Source: an uncultured Prevotellaceae bacterium
GTDB lineage: Bacteria > Bacteroidota > Bacteroidia > Bacteroidales > Muribaculaceae
NCBI GenBank assembly: GCA_900318865.1
Contig: ONMF01000012.1
Span: forward strand, 1-64,000
DNA length: 64,000 bases
Direction of reading: 5' to 3'
Below, in pieces: positions 49,810 to 58,289 of the stretch (position 1 is its first letter; each line of letters opens with the position of its first letter). The notes beneath the pieces were generated by a model. It was not told where the DNA came from, searched no databases, and saw only the letters and a list, made by a program, of their open reading frames with translations. Made by a program: the position numbers and the translations under genes.

Positions 49810-51345
49810 TCAGTTTACCGGCTGCAATTGGTCGATGGCACCGCCCATGATGTCGGACAAGTCATTGGCATCGGCCTCATTGTTGTCATCATAAGGCGAA
49901 CCGCTCTTGATGGCGCACATCACTTTGAGCAACTCCAGTGTGGCATTGGCCGTATCCGACTTGGTGTAGAACCGGCCGTTGCCGTTCAAGTGGTCGGCCA
50001 TTCCGAATTCAAAGCAAGCGTCGGTGCCTCCTTGACGTGTCTGAACAAAACAAGCCAACGATGATTTGCCGAAAAGTTCCCTTACCGCCGGCAATTCGTG
50101 GGCATAGCCCTCGGTCTGCTCATAATCGAGCATTTTTATATAGAGCACACCGTCGGTAACCCCCATTTTTATCATCTTGTTGTCATATTGATAGATATAC
50201 TCGCCGTCGTAAATTTCGGGTGCTTGCCCCAGTGCAGTGGCAAATGTGCCGATGCTTTTCAGTATCTCCTCGGGACGGGTCGACTTAGCGGCCACCACAG
50301 CATTCCATTCGCCGGCGAGATGCGGGTCGCGGGCCGCAGCCACCGTCAGCGGGCCGTCGACCGACGACAAGATGCCCTCGATGTCAATTCGGCCGATGTA
50401 AGGTATTCCTTTAAATAAGGTGATCAGTTGCTTGATCTGGGGCAACTGGACGAATTGGGCTCCGTGCACACTCATTGACACGGTGTAGTCCATCGAGTTG
50501 GGAACAGCCTTGAGCACCGAGGCGTCGGGTGCGGCCGTAAGGGTTCTCATCAATGTGAGGTACTCGCTGTTTTCATCGGCTATGATGGTTGTCTCAAGGG
50601 TGGCTTGTCGCTCTTCAAGCCGAAGAGCCATTGTCATGGCCTGGATGTCGCTCTCCACGAAAATGTCGAGAAGGGGCAGGTGTCGGGTCAGTTCATTGTA
50701 GGTGGCACTTTTGTGCAGCAAAGACTTTACTGCCTTGAGTTCCAGATAGGCTTGCACGGCGGCATCACCCGCCAGGTGTTTCATTACATCATTGTTCTCG
50801 GCAATGCTCGGCTGGTTGTGCTCAAACATGGCTTGTGCGGCGGCAGCCGCTTTCTCAACGGGCACGGCCTTGTTGACCCGGCCTATGAGCAGCACCTTGT
50901 CGTGAATGGCATAAAGGTAGTCCTTCACATAAATGCACTCCACGCCCCCCACGGTGTTGAAATCGCCCCCGCTGCGCCGCTCCACCACCTCGTGAGCGAG
51001 TTTCGGGTCGCTGAGAGCCACCAGCAGCACTTGTCCCAGTGTTTTCGACGTGAAAAACATATAGGCCTTGCTGTCTTGGTTCACCCCCATGTACGGCAGG
51101 TCGTCGATGACCTGGCACAGCGGTGAGGCATCATTTTCATCGATGATGGTCCGCAAATCGGCGGGCACTTGGAGCTTGCCGTCGGCGATGAATGATGCTT
51201 TATTGAGGATCTGAGGCACATCGATGCTAATCACACCTGTGGCATCGGAGGGAATCATTTTCTCCAATTTTTCGCTCACATTGCTGCATGCGGTCATGGT
51301 TAAAGCCAGCACCGGCCATAACAAGATTGCCTTTAACGATTTCAT
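49810..51345 (-). CDS. DUF4836 family lipoprotein
   Basis: A 511-residue lipoprotein (lipobox MTAC, Cys20) starting at MKSLKAILLW; the family signature EKMIPSDATGVISIDVPQIL follows the signal. The body is mixed alpha/beta with no visible catalytic motif. DUF4836 is frequent in gut Bacteroidales; its role is unknown. Single gene with its own promoter, convergent with the helicase gene. Confidence 0.85.
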   Translation of the reverse strand: MKSLKAILLWPVLALTMTACSNVSEKLEKMIPSDATGVISIDVPQILNKASFIADGKLQVPADLRTIIDENDASPLCQVIDDLPYMGVNQDSKAYMFFTSKTLGQVLLVALSDPKLAHEVVERRSGGDFNTVGGVECIYVKDYLYAIHDKVLLIGRVNKAVPVEKAAAAAQAMFEHNQPSIAENNDVMKHLAGDAAVQAYLELKAVKSLLHKSATYNELTRHLPLLDIFVESDIQAMTMALRLEERQATLETTIIADENSEYLTLMRTLTAAPDASVLKAVPNSMDYTVSMSVHGAQFVQLPQIKQLITLFKGIPYIGRIDIEGILSSVDGPLTVAAARDPHLAGEWNAVVAAKSTRPEEILKSIGTFATALGQAPEIYDGEYIYQYDNKMIKMGVTDGVLYIKMLDYEQTEGYAHELPAVRELFGKSSLACFVQTRQGGTDACFEFGMADHLNGNGRFYTKSDTANATLELLKVMCAIKSGSPYDDNNEADANDLSDIMGGAIDQLQPVN

Positions 51346-51375
51346 AACATAGTCGATTTTCGTTTCTTTAAAATG

Positions 51376-51383
51376 CAAAGTTA
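51376..51383 (-). promoter_or_regulatory. -7 box of the DUF4836 gene
   Basis: CAAAGTTA reads TAACTTTG on the minus strand, 30 bases before the ATG. Confidence 0.65.
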
Positions 51384-51423
51384 CAACGAAAAATTGTGAT
51401 AACAGCAAAAAATGTAGTATTTT

Positions 51424-51654
51424 TCATGACACCATGCAGCACGGCTGTGGCGGTGCGTACCGGCGCGAGTCGCGCATCACGTTGTCATGAAATATCATGT
51501 ACACAAGTTCTTGCACTGCTGTGAGCTTCGTGGAGCGGTCCACACACAGCACTTCGTCGCTAATTAGGGTGTCGAGCAGTACACGTTGTTCTTCTATACT
51601 CATGTTTTTCAAGCGGTTGATGACTTGCGGGGAAAGAACGATGGCATTTTTCAT
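51424..51654 (-). CDS. Small conserved-looking protein, function unknown
   Basis: A 76-residue protein from MKNAIVLSPQVINRLKNMSI; helical, with EEQRVLLDTLISDEVL and a basic, Cys-containing tail (RRYAPPQPCCMVS). No signal peptide. The upstream open codons (MAHMLFFF...) lack sense and are left out. From memory, proteins of this type occur in other Bacteroidales, some annotated only as hypothetical. Confidence 0.55.
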   Translation of the reverse strand: MKNAIVLSPQVINRLKNMSIEEQRVLLDTLISDEVLCVDRSTKLTAVQELVYMIFHDNVMRDSRRYAPPQPCCMVS

Positions 51655-51874
51655 TTCAGTGTTGTTTTTAGGGTTTGATGTTGCAAAGAAAAAGAGCATG
51701 TGTGCCATTTACGGGCCCACAAAGCTTAAAAAATGTTATATAGAATTGGCGCGGCATCTATTTTTTTGTGAAACGTGGGCCGATTGAGATATTTTTATTA
51801 AATTTGAACTGCTCTAAACATGGCTTAGAGCCATGTCGATGATGCTTTTTATCATTAACAAACCGACACATATC

Positions 51875-52114
51875 ATGAACGATATCTCTGAAATATTGCG
51901 TGAGTTGCTTGACCGATATGGAAATAGCAACAGGCTCGATAGGGAGTTTGACCGCATGCTGCAGGCCGACGAAATCCTCAGGGAAGACTACGACGAATGG
52001 TGTGACGTGCACGGATATTCCCTCGCAACGGGTTACCGCGACTACATCGACGAGTTTGTTGAATCCCAGGATTCCATTTGGGACAATTATAAAGAATTTG
52101 GCAACGAAATCTGA
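51875..52114 (+). CDS. Small acidic protein ahead of aguA
   Basis: A 79-residue protein from MNDISEILRELLDRYG (an ATG 14 codons earlier is also in frame but adds a non-conserved stretch). It is strongly acidic and helical with many Asp, Glu and Tyr (DEILREDYDEWCDVHGYSLA, YRDYIDEFVESQDSIWDNYK). It ends six bases before aguA, so the three genes are likely one operon. No family recognised; the acidic character could suit polyamine binding (speculation). Confidence 0.6.
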   Translation: MNDISEILRELLDRYGNSNRLDREFDRMLQADEILREDYDEWCDVHGYSLATGYRDYIDEFVESQDSIWDNYKEFGNEI

Positions 52115-52120
52115 CCGGGC

Positions 52121-53119
52121 ATGTCGCACTTGAAACGATTTATGCCGGCTGAGTGGCATCAGCAGGACGGCATTCTCATCGCATGGCCGCACCTGGGCAC
52201 CGATTGGGCCGACATGATTGACGAAGTCACGAGTTGTTACATCGGCTTGGCGAGAGCCATTGCGCGGCACGAGCGCTTGCTCATCGTTGCGCCCGACCCC
52301 GAGGAAGTGCGCAGCGCGCTGGGCGAGGACTGCTGTGGCAACATCACCTTTTATGCACTACCCACCAACGACACCTGGACGCGCGATTACGGACCCATCA
52401 CGGTCATAGACGACGGGCAACCGGTGCTGCTCGATTTCACATTCAACGCATGGGGTATGAAGTTCGCTGCCGACTGCGACAATATGGTGACACGCCGCAT
52501 GGGGCAGGCTGGTGCCTTCAAAGCTGTCGTTGACAGTCATCTTGACATGGTGCTGGAAGGCGGTTCGATTGAAAGTGACGGCCGTGGCACCATTATGACT
52601 ACTCGCCAATGCCTGCTTTCCAGCAACCGTAATGACGCATGGAGCGAAAACCGCATTGCCCAGGAATTGTGCGACCGCCTGGGAGCGGCACAAGTGCTTT
52701 GGCTCGACCATGAACCATTGGCTGGCGACGACACCGATGCACACATCGACACGATGGCACGCTTTGCTCCAGGCAATGTGGTGCTCGTGGTCGACGAGGC
52801 GCTCAGCAGGCAGGTGGCTCGATTTACCGACGCCAGCGGTGTCCCTTATCGCCCCGTGGTGATGCCTGCCCCTCCGCTTATCGACGATGAACTTGGGATG
52901 CCGTTACCGGCCACCTACCTCAATTTCTTGATTACCAATAGGCAAGTGCTGGTGCCCACCTATGGATGTGAAACTACCGACCGGCAAGCCATCCAGATGC
53001 TTGCCGACTATTTCCCGGGCCGAGAGGTGCACGGCATTGACTGCCGGGCACTTATCAAACAGCACGGCTCGCTCCATTGTGCCACCATGCAATTCCCGGC
53101 TAACACTCTGAATAAATGA
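52121..53119 (+). CDS. aguA: Agmatine deiminase
   Basis: A 332-residue enzyme of the peptidyl-arginine-deiminase-type family that turns agmatine into N-carbamoylputrescine and ammonia. Seen: NDTWTRDYGPI, LEGGSIESDGRGTI, HIDTMARF (His) and the nucleophile Cys320 in GSLHCATMQFP. It overlaps aguB by four bases, making the two-step route to putrescine. Confidence 0.93.
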   Translation: MSHLKRFMPAEWHQQDGILIAWPHLGTDWADMIDEVTSCYIGLARAIARHERLLIVAPDPEEVRSALGEDCCGNITFYALPTNDTWTRDYGPITVIDDGQPVLLDFTFNAWGMKFAADCDNMVTRRMGQAGAFKAVVDSHLDMVLEGGSIESDGRGTIMTTRQCLLSSNRNDAWSENRIAQELCDRLGAAQVLWLDHEPLAGDDTDAHIDTMARFAPGNVVLVVDEALSRQVARFTDASGVPYRPVVMPAPPLIDDELGMPLPATYLNFLITNRQVLVPTYGCETTDRQAIQMLADYFPGREVHGIDCRALIKQHGSLHCATMQFPANTLNK

Positions 53120-53991
53120 AAATAGGTATCATTCAACAACACAATGGCCCCGATGTGGCCGACAATCGCCGTCGCCTGGCCGAGAAAATCAGGCATCTGG
53201 CAGCGCAGGGCGCGCAGATGGTCGTGCTCCAAGAGTTGCACGACAGTCTCTACTTCTGCCAAGTGGAAGATGTCAATAACTTTGACCTGGCCATATCGCT
53301 CCACGGCGATGTGGCCGGTGATTATGCCCGCTTGGCAAGGGAATGTGGTATCGTATTGGTCACGTCGCTTTTCGAAAAACGGACGGCCGGGCTTTATCAC
53401 AACACGGCTGTGGTGTTCGACACCGATGGAACCGTGGCAGGCAAATATCGCAAGATGCACATTCCCGATGATCCTGCCTATTATGAGAAATTCTATTTCA
53501 CGCCGGGCGATATGGGTTTTGAGCCCATCGACACTTCTCTGGGAAGGCTGGGAGTGATGGTGTGTTGGGATCAGTGGTATCCCGAGGCAGCACGGCTCAT
53601 GGCTCTGAAGGGAGCCCAACTGCTCATTTATCCCACGGCTATAGGCTTCGAAAGCACCGATGCCGATGAGGAGAAAGCGCGCCAGCTCGAAGCGTGGACC
53701 ACTGTGCAGCGAGGCCATGCCGTGGCTAATGGCCTGCCTGTGATTGCAGTGAACCGTGTGGGGCATGAGCCCGACCCGTCGGGACAAACGGCAGGTATCA
53801 CCTTCTGGGGCAGCAGTTTTGTGGCAGGGCCACAAGGTGAGATGCTTTACCGCGCATCGGCAGTCGAAGAGGTGGAAACCATTGTCGACGTGAGCATGGA
53901 ACGCAGCGAGAATGTGCGGCGCTGGTGGCCTTTCCTGCGCGACCGCCGCATCGACCATTACCACGGTATCACCAGCCGTTATATCGACTGA
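53116..53991 (+). CDS. aguB: N-carbamoylputrescine amidase
   Basis: A 291-residue nitrilase-superfamily amidase with the catalytic Glu40 (VVLQELHDS), Lys113 (KYRKMHIPDD) and Cys150 (VMVCWDQWYPE). It hydrolyses N-carbamoylputrescine to putrescine, CO2 and ammonia. In Bacteroidetes this pathway supplies putrescine and spermidine. Its stop is at the end of the operon; no clear terminator follows. Confidence 0.94.
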   Translation: MKIGIIQQHNGPDVADNRRRLAEKIRHLAAQGAQMVVLQELHDSLYFCQVEDVNNFDLAISLHGDVAGDYARLARECGIVLVTSLFEKRTAGLYHNTAVVFDTDGTVAGKYRKMHIPDDPAYYEKFYFTPGDMGFEPIDTSLGRLGVMVCWDQWYPEAARLMALKGAQLLIYPTAIGFESTDADEEKARQLEAWTTVQRGHAVANGLPVIAVNRVGHEPDPSGQTAGITFWGSSFVAGPQGEMLYRASAVEEVETIVDVSMERSENVRRWWPFLRDRRIDHYHGITSRYID

Positions 53992-54059
53992 TTGTGAGCC
54001 GAAATTTGGTGGTTTGGTCGATTTTAATGATTAAAAAAGTTAAATAATGCTCTTTTTTA

Positions 54060-54090
54060 TTTGCAAATAAAAAAATAACTGCTACTTTTG
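54060..54090 (+). promoter_or_regulatory. Promoter of the Ala-rich lipoprotein gene
   Basis: TTTG (54060-54063), a 19-base spacer and TACTTTTG (54083-54090), giving a leader of about 40 bases. A strong consensus promoter. Confidence 0.75.
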
Positions 54091-54135
54091 GCATCGAATT
54101 TATTCGTTTAACTAACAATTAAAATTTGTTTTACT

Positions 54136-54699
54136 ATGAAAAAGTTATTGTTAATGCTTGCTGCTATTGCAGCTTTCAGTTTCACAGCTTGTACCGGTAG
54201 CGCCGAAGGCGAAGCTCAGGATGCCGACACCACTGCTCTCACCGTCGAGCAGTTCCAGGAGCAGCTGAATGCTCTCATCGAGAAAGGCGACACCACCGAG
54301 ATCCAGAACCTGCTGACCAAGTCGCAGGACGAAGTGGCCGCTCTGCTGGCTAAGGGCGACACCGTGGGCGCTCAGGGCTTCTTGGACAAAGTGAAAGAAA
54401 TTATCAACACTAACAAGGAGAAGCTTGTTGCTCTGGCTCCGTCGCTGGGTGCTGCTGTCGACAAGGCTGCCGAACTGCCTGCCGGCCTCAAAGAGGTTGC
54501 TGTAGCTGCTGTGGACAGCGCTAAGAATGCTGTGGCCGATGCCGCTAACGAAGCTGTTGACGCTGCCAAGGACAAAGCTGCCGACGCTGTCGATGCCGCC
54601 AAGGACAAAGCTGCTGAAGCTGTTGACAAAGCTGCCGACAAGGCTGCTGATGCCGCTAAGGGCGCAGCCGAGGATGCAAAGAAGAAATTGGGCCTCTGA
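54136..54699 (+). CDS. Ala/Lys/Asp-rich repeat lipoprotein
   Basis: A 187-residue lipoprotein (FTAC, Cys19). The first 120 residues are helical (LTVEQFQEQLNALIEKGDTT), and the last 70 are a run of near-identical amphipathic repeats (AAKDKAADAVD, AAKDKAAEAVD, KAADKAADAAK) like those of LEA proteins and apolipoproteins. It could lie on the membrane face or form a long coiled rod in the periplasm. Strong promoter and terminator suggest high expression. Codon choice in the repeats is uniform (GCTG-rich), as in recently expanded repeats. Confidence 0.75.
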   Translation: MKKLLLMLAAIAAFSFTACTGSAEGEAQDADTTALTVEQFQEQLNALIEKGDTTEIQNLLTKSQDEVAALLAKGDTVGAQGFLDKVKEIINTNKEKLVALAPSLGAAVDKAAELPAGLKEVAVAAVDSAKNAVADAANEAVDAAKDKAADAVDAAKDKAAEAVDKAADKAADAAKGAAEDAKKKLGL

Positions 54700-54722
54700 T
54701 TTCCTGATGCCCTAAGCATGAA

Positions 54723-54754
54723 AAAGGGGACCGGCACACATGTCGGCCCCCTTT
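54723..54754 (+). terminator. Terminator of the Ala-rich lipoprotein gene
   Basis: AAAGGGGACCG (54723-54733) pairs with CGGCCCCCTTT (54744-54754) with one mismatch, 23 bases after the stop. The U-run is short. Confidence 0.7.
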
Positions 54755-54825
54755 CATGTTGTCTTGGCCCGATTGCGATTTTTATTTTTCGGGTGTTTTT
54801 TTGCTTTGCAATTACGGAATTTTCT

Positions 54826-54833
54826 TATTTTTG
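54826..54833 (+). promoter_or_regulatory. -7 box of the acid phosphatase gene
   Basis: TATTTTTG matches TAnnTTTG, 26 bases before the ATG; a TTTG-like -33 is present, though the spacing (17 or 22) is not ideal. Confidence 0.5.
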
Positions 54834-54859
54834 TCAATAATACATTAAATTACTGCTTT

Positions 54860-55621
54860 ATGAGAACCCGAGCAATGTTTTTTATGCTTTTTGCGTTGAT
54901 GGTGAGTACGGTGGCCGCTCAATTGGTTGAGACCGATGCCGACCGTAAAGCTATGGTCAAGCACCCGTCGTTTCTCACCAACAAGCGCTTGCCAAACGGT
55001 GCTGTTTATCTGCCCGCGCCGCCCGACACAGCCAGCCTGCGTTTTTTCAACGACTGGGCACAATATAATTGGGGCAAATCGGTGCGCGGCACCGAGCGCG
55101 GCCGGGTCGCCTATGCGCATGCCAGCATGAACATGGATTCCATTCTCACTGGATTTGCGCCGGCTTTGGGATGCCTCATCACCCGCGACGAGTTACCCGA
55201 AACCTACCGATTACTGGAATATGTCAAGAACGATGCCTGCAAGGCCACCGAGCTTGCCAAGGAAGCGTACATGCGCAAGCGGCCTTTTGTGCAATTCTCC
55301 GAGCATACGCTCATCCCCGGCAGTGAGGCGAGCCATGCTTCTACGGGGTCATTCCCGTCGTCACATGCTTCCACGGGGTGGGCACTGGCACTGGTGCTGG
55401 TGGAGCTGGCTCCCGAGCATCAAGATGCCATCCTGATTCATGGCTATGAATATGGGCAAAGCCGTGTGATTGCAGGATACCACTACCAGAGCGATGTGGA
55501 TGCCGGAAGGCTTGCCGCGTCGGCCGCTGTGGCACGCATTCACGCCGAGCCCGACTTCCTCAGGCAGATGGCCAAGGCCTGTCATGAGTGGGAAGAATTT
55601 CAGCGCCGCGGTCGGCAGTGA
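54860..55621 (+). CDS. Class A acid phosphatase (PAP2 superfamily)
   Basis: A 253-residue exported phosphatase from MRTRAMFFML (the longer frame is only the intergenic stretch). Signal peptide cleaved about VAAQ; the PAP2 triad motifs are Lys134...Arg141-Pro (KEAYMRKRPF), GSFPSSHAS (163-171) and SRVIAGYHYQSD (201-212), with the catalytic His in the last two. Class A acid phosphatases (PhoN/PhoC) cleave many phosphomonoesters in the periplasm and release phosphate. Confidence 0.92.
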   Translation: MRTRAMFFMLFALMVSTVAAQLVETDADRKAMVKHPSFLTNKRLPNGAVYLPAPPDTASLRFFNDWAQYNWGKSVRGTERGRVAYAHASMNMDSILTGFAPALGCLITRDELPETYRLLEYVKNDACKATELAKEAYMRKRPFVQFSEHTLIPGSEASHASTGSFPSSHASTGWALALVLVELAPEHQDAILIHGYEYGQSRVIAGYHYQSDVDAGRLAASAAVARIHAEPDFLRQMAKACHEWEEFQRRGRQ

Positions 55622-55633
55622 CCACACGTGATT

Positions 55634-56155
55634 TCACAGGGGGTGATATGGCTTCATCACCAGCCGGCGGTGCAGAGTGGCGGGGTCGTAATCTCCAACG
55701 ATTTCCCCTGGAAGAGGCTCGTCGACAACGAGTGCCGCACTGTCGATGCCCACAACGTAAAACGTCATTTTGTCACCCACATTCACAGCCTTGCCGTTGA
55801 TACTGAACGGATGCACTGTCGACTGGCTGTAGGGGTAGTTGGTGGTGCCCACGTTCACTGTCCCATCGGTGTGAAACACATAAAAACTGCGTTGCATGTA
55901 ATGTGCCTCGGAACGGGTGCCGGCCTTGTTTTTGTCGTAGTAAAAGGCATAGTTCAATGTCCAGCCGTGACAGGTGAGGCTGTCGCGCAGCGTTTTTTCG
56001 TTGAAACGGGTCATCATCTTCTTGGTGGTGCCGTTTTCCAGAAACACAAAGCCGTCGCCATCATTGAGTGGTAGCAGCGGTGCGTCATCTTTGCCGCAGG
56101 CAAGCAGCAGAGAGACTAGAAGCAGCGTGATGACGCTCATCAGCAGTTTTTGCAT
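55634..56155 (-). CDS. Lipoprotein of unknown function
   Basis: A 173-residue lipoprotein from MQKLLMSVITL (LLLAC, Cys20); the longer frame includes the promoter. The mature part is beta-rich (GDGFVFLENGTTKKMMTRFN; RSFYVFHTDGTVNVGTTNYP) and recalls lipocalin-like domains of Bacteroidales lipoproteins, but I cannot assign it. Convergent with the phosphatase gene, 12 bases apart. Confidence 0.65.
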   Translation of the reverse strand: MQKLLMSVITLLLVSLLLACGKDDAPLLPLNDGDGFVFLENGTTKKMMTRFNEKTLRDSLTCHGWTLNYAFYYDKNKAGTRSEAHYMQRSFYVFHTDGTVNVGTTNYPYSQSTVHPFSINGKAVNVGDKMTFYVVGIDSAALVVDEPLPGEIVGDYDPATLHRRLVMKPYHPL

Positions 56156-56179
56156 CTTATAGTCCTTTTGTTGAGATTG

Positions 56180-56187
56180 CAAAGTTA
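56180..56187 (-). promoter_or_regulatory. -7 box of the lipoprotein gene
   Basis: CAAAGTTA reads TAACTTTG on the minus strand, 24 bases before the ATG. Confidence 0.65.
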
Positions 56188-56193
56188 CAAATT

Positions 56194-56225
56194 TTTGCAC
56201 AATATTCCCCGTTTTTGTAATTTTG
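56194..56225 (+). promoter_or_regulatory. Promoter of the B3/B4-tsaC operon
   Basis: TTTG (56194-56197), a 20-base spacer and TAATTTTG (56218-56225), 25 bases before the ATG. It is divergent from the box at 56180-56187 and starts six bases from it. Confidence 0.75.
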
Positions 56226-56250
56226 CCTCAATATTACAATTGCCGGTGAC

Positions 56251-56931
56251 ATGATAAATATAGAACTCGATCCCCGCATCATTCAGGTATGTCCCCAAGT
56301 TCAAATAGGGGCCATCAGGGCCCATGTGGTGAATCATCCCACTCCCGACGGCCTGTGGGCCCTCATTGAAGAGCGTGCCGAATATGTGAGGCACACCTAT
56401 GAGTTGTTGCAAGTCAACGAGCGTCCTGCCATTGCGGCCACGCGCCGGCTCTATAAATCGCTGGGAAAAGACCCCGGGCGCTATCGTGTCGCCAGCGAGC
56501 AGTTGTGCCGCCGCATCATCAAGGGATTGGGGCTTTACCGGCTCACATCGCTCATCGACATCACCAATCTTGTCTCCTTCACGACAGGATACGCTATCAG
56601 CGGGCTCGATGCCGACAAACTGGTAGGCGACACGCTGCGCATGGGTGTGGGCGAGGCAGGGGAGCCCTACTGCGGCATTGGCCGCGGGCCCTTGAACATT
56701 GAGGGACTGCCAGTTTATCGCGACGCTCAGGGAGGAGTGGCCACTCCCACCAGCGACGAGGAGCGCACCAAGTTCACCCCCGACACACGCACCGTGCAAA
56801 TCAATATCAATGCCTTCGCCCCCGAGATGCCACTTGAGCAAGCGGTGGAATGGACGACACAGTTACTGAGGCAGTTTGCTGATGCCACACAAATCGAAAC
56901 CAAAATTTTTAGCTTCTCCATACCGTCATGA
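56251..56931 (+). CDS. B3/B4 domain protein
   Basis: A 226-residue protein that is a free-standing B3/B4 domain of the phenylalanyl-tRNA synthetase beta subunit (RPAIAATRRLYKSLGKDPGR; ASEQLCRRIIKGLGLYRLTS; IDITNLVSFTTGYAISGLD). In PheRS this domain edits Tyr-tRNA(Phe); stand-alone copies may edit mischarged tRNA, though this is not shown for most. It overlaps the next gene by four bases, so the product is made with a tRNA-modifying enzyme. Confidence 0.85.
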   Translation: MINIELDPRIIQVCPQVQIGAIRAHVVNHPTPDGLWALIEERAEYVRHTYELLQVNERPAIAATRRLYKSLGKDPGRYRVASEQLCRRIIKGLGLYRLTSLIDITNLVSFTTGYAISGLDADKLVGDTLRMGVGEAGEPYCGIGRGPLNIEGLPVYRDAQGGVATPTSDEERTKFTPDTRTVQININAFAPEMPLEQAVEWTTQLLRQFADATQIETKIFSFSIPS

Positions 56932-57533
56932 AAGTACTTCCAGTCATTGAAAACAACATCAACAGCCGCTACATTGACGAGGTGGCGCGGTGCCTGCAGG
57001 ATGGTGGAATTGTTATTTATCCCACCGACACCGTCTATGCTATGGGCTGCGATGCGCTGAATAACCAGGCAATCGAGCGCATCTGTGCCATTAAAGACAT
57101 GAAGTCGGCCAAGACCAATCTTTCCATCATTTGTGCCAATATTTCGGAAGTGGCTCAGTACGCCAAGTTTGACAATGTGCAGTTCCGGCTAATGAAATCA
57201 AATCTTCCAGGGCCGTTCACCTTCATTTTTCCGGCATTGTCAAAGCTGCCCAAGGCGTTTAAAGGGCGGCGCACGGTGGGTATCCGCATCCCGCAGAACA
57301 ACATTGCGCTCGCCATTGTAGAGTCATTGGGAAGACCGATTCTCACCACGTCGGTTCCCGGCCGTGATGAAGACTATCGGTGCGAGCCTGAGTTGATGGC
57401 CGAGGCTTATGCCTCCACGGTCGACATCGTGGTGGATGCCGGCCGCGGTGAGTTGTTGCCGTCGACGGTTGTCGACTGCACGGGCGATGAGCCGGAAGTC
57501 ATCAGGCAAGGAAAAGGCTCGCTCATTGTTTGA
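56928..57533 (+). CDS. L-threonylcarbamoyladenylate synthase (Sua5/YciO/YrdC)
   Basis: A 201-residue YrdC-fold enzyme (GGIVIYPTDTVYAMGCDALN; RICAIKDMKSAKTNLSIICA; GPFTFIFPA; RRTVGIRIPQNNIA; STVVDCTGDEPEVIRQGKG). It makes threonylcarbamoyl-AMP for t6A37 of tRNA, or is a YciO paralogue of uncertain function: the KDMKSAKTNLS segment in place of KRRPxxKPL leans toward YciO, so no gene symbol is given. Partner gene is the B3/B4 protein. Confidence 0.82.
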   Translation: MKVLPVIENNINSRYIDEVARCLQDGGIVIYPTDTVYAMGCDALNNQAIERICAIKDMKSAKTNLSIICANISEVAQYAKFDNVQFRLMKSNLPGPFTFIFPALSKLPKAFKGRRTVGIRIPQNNIALAIVESLGRPILTTSVPGRDEDYRCEPELMAEAYASTVDIVVDAGRGELLPSTVVDCTGDEPEVIRQGKGSLIV

Positions 57534-57546
57534 CAGTGAGCCTTTA
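57512..57546. terminator. Hairpin over the convergent gene ends
   Basis: AAAGGCTC (57513-57520) pairs with GAGCCTTT (57538-57545). It begins inside the last codons of the YrdC-fold gene and serves both it and the convergent nucleotidyltransferase gene. Confidence 0.65.
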
Positions 57547-57554
57547 GGGGAAAA

Positions 57555-58289
57555 TTACGAGAATTGCCGGTTGGCGCATTCCAGCGTATCGGGTTTCCCT
57601 ACGTCGAGCCACAAATAATCGTCGGCCGGCTCATAGCCGTGAAAAATGTGCTGGTCACACTGGTCGATATAAAACGGCGTGATGGAGAATACTTTGCGGC
57701 CGGCGGCGTACTGTTCGAGCAAAGGGAAAATGGCGGGAGATATCACATGGATTCCACCAAAGGCACGATGACGAAGCGGGCTGGGGTCAAGTCCTGCCGG
57801 GCGAACCTCGCCGGTGCCCATGTGGATCCATCCACGCAATCTGTTTTCATCATCGAGCAAGAAATAGCGTTGCGTGTCACGTTGCTTGACCAGTACCGAT
57901 GCCACCGCATCACTCTCTGAATGGGCATTGTAAAATGCTTTCAAGTCAAGGTCGGTCAGGATGTCGGCGTTGTGTACCAGAAATGGCTCGTTGCCATCAA
58001 GGAATGGGCGCGCCTGCAAAATGCCGCCACCGGTGTCAAGCAAAAGTTCGCGCTCATCACTGATGTGGATGTCGAGGCCGAATCGGTCGTGATTATCGAG
58101 AAACTCAATAATTTTGTTCCCGAAATGGTGGATATTGATGGTGATGTCGTCAAATCCGGCCTCGGCAATGCGGCGGATGACCCTTTCGAGCATGGTGACG
58201 CCAGCCACTTCGACCAGCGCTTTCGGCCGGTCGTTGGTGAGCGGGCGCAATCGTGTGCCCAGCCCTGCGGCAAAAATCATAGCTTTCAT
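57555..58289 (-). CDS. Sugar-1-phosphate nucleotidyltransferase, MurU-like
   Basis: A 244-residue nucleotidyltransferase. The signature is FAAGLGTRLRPLTNDRPKAL; later DTGGGILQARPFL, VHNADILTDLD and DVGKPDTLECANRQ. The size and the AmgK-like neighbour match MurU, which joins UTP and MurNAc-1-phosphate to give UDP-MurNAc and so bypasses de novo synthesis and fosfomycin. The stop-start overlap with the kinase (four bases) supports a joint role. GlcNAc-1-P or mannose-1-P as substrate is not excluded. Confidence 0.82.
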   Translation of the reverse strand: MKAMIFAAGLGTRLRPLTNDRPKALVEVAGVTMLERVIRRIAEAGFDDITINIHHFGNKIIEFLDNHDRFGLDIHISDERELLLDTGGGILQARPFLDGNEPFLVHNADILTDLDLKAFYNAHSESDAVASVLVKQRDTQRYFLLDDENRLRGWIHMGTGEVRPAGLDPSPLRHRAFGGIHVISPAIFPLLEQYAAGRKVFSITPFYIDQCDQHIFHGYEPADDYLWLDVGKPDTLECANRQFS

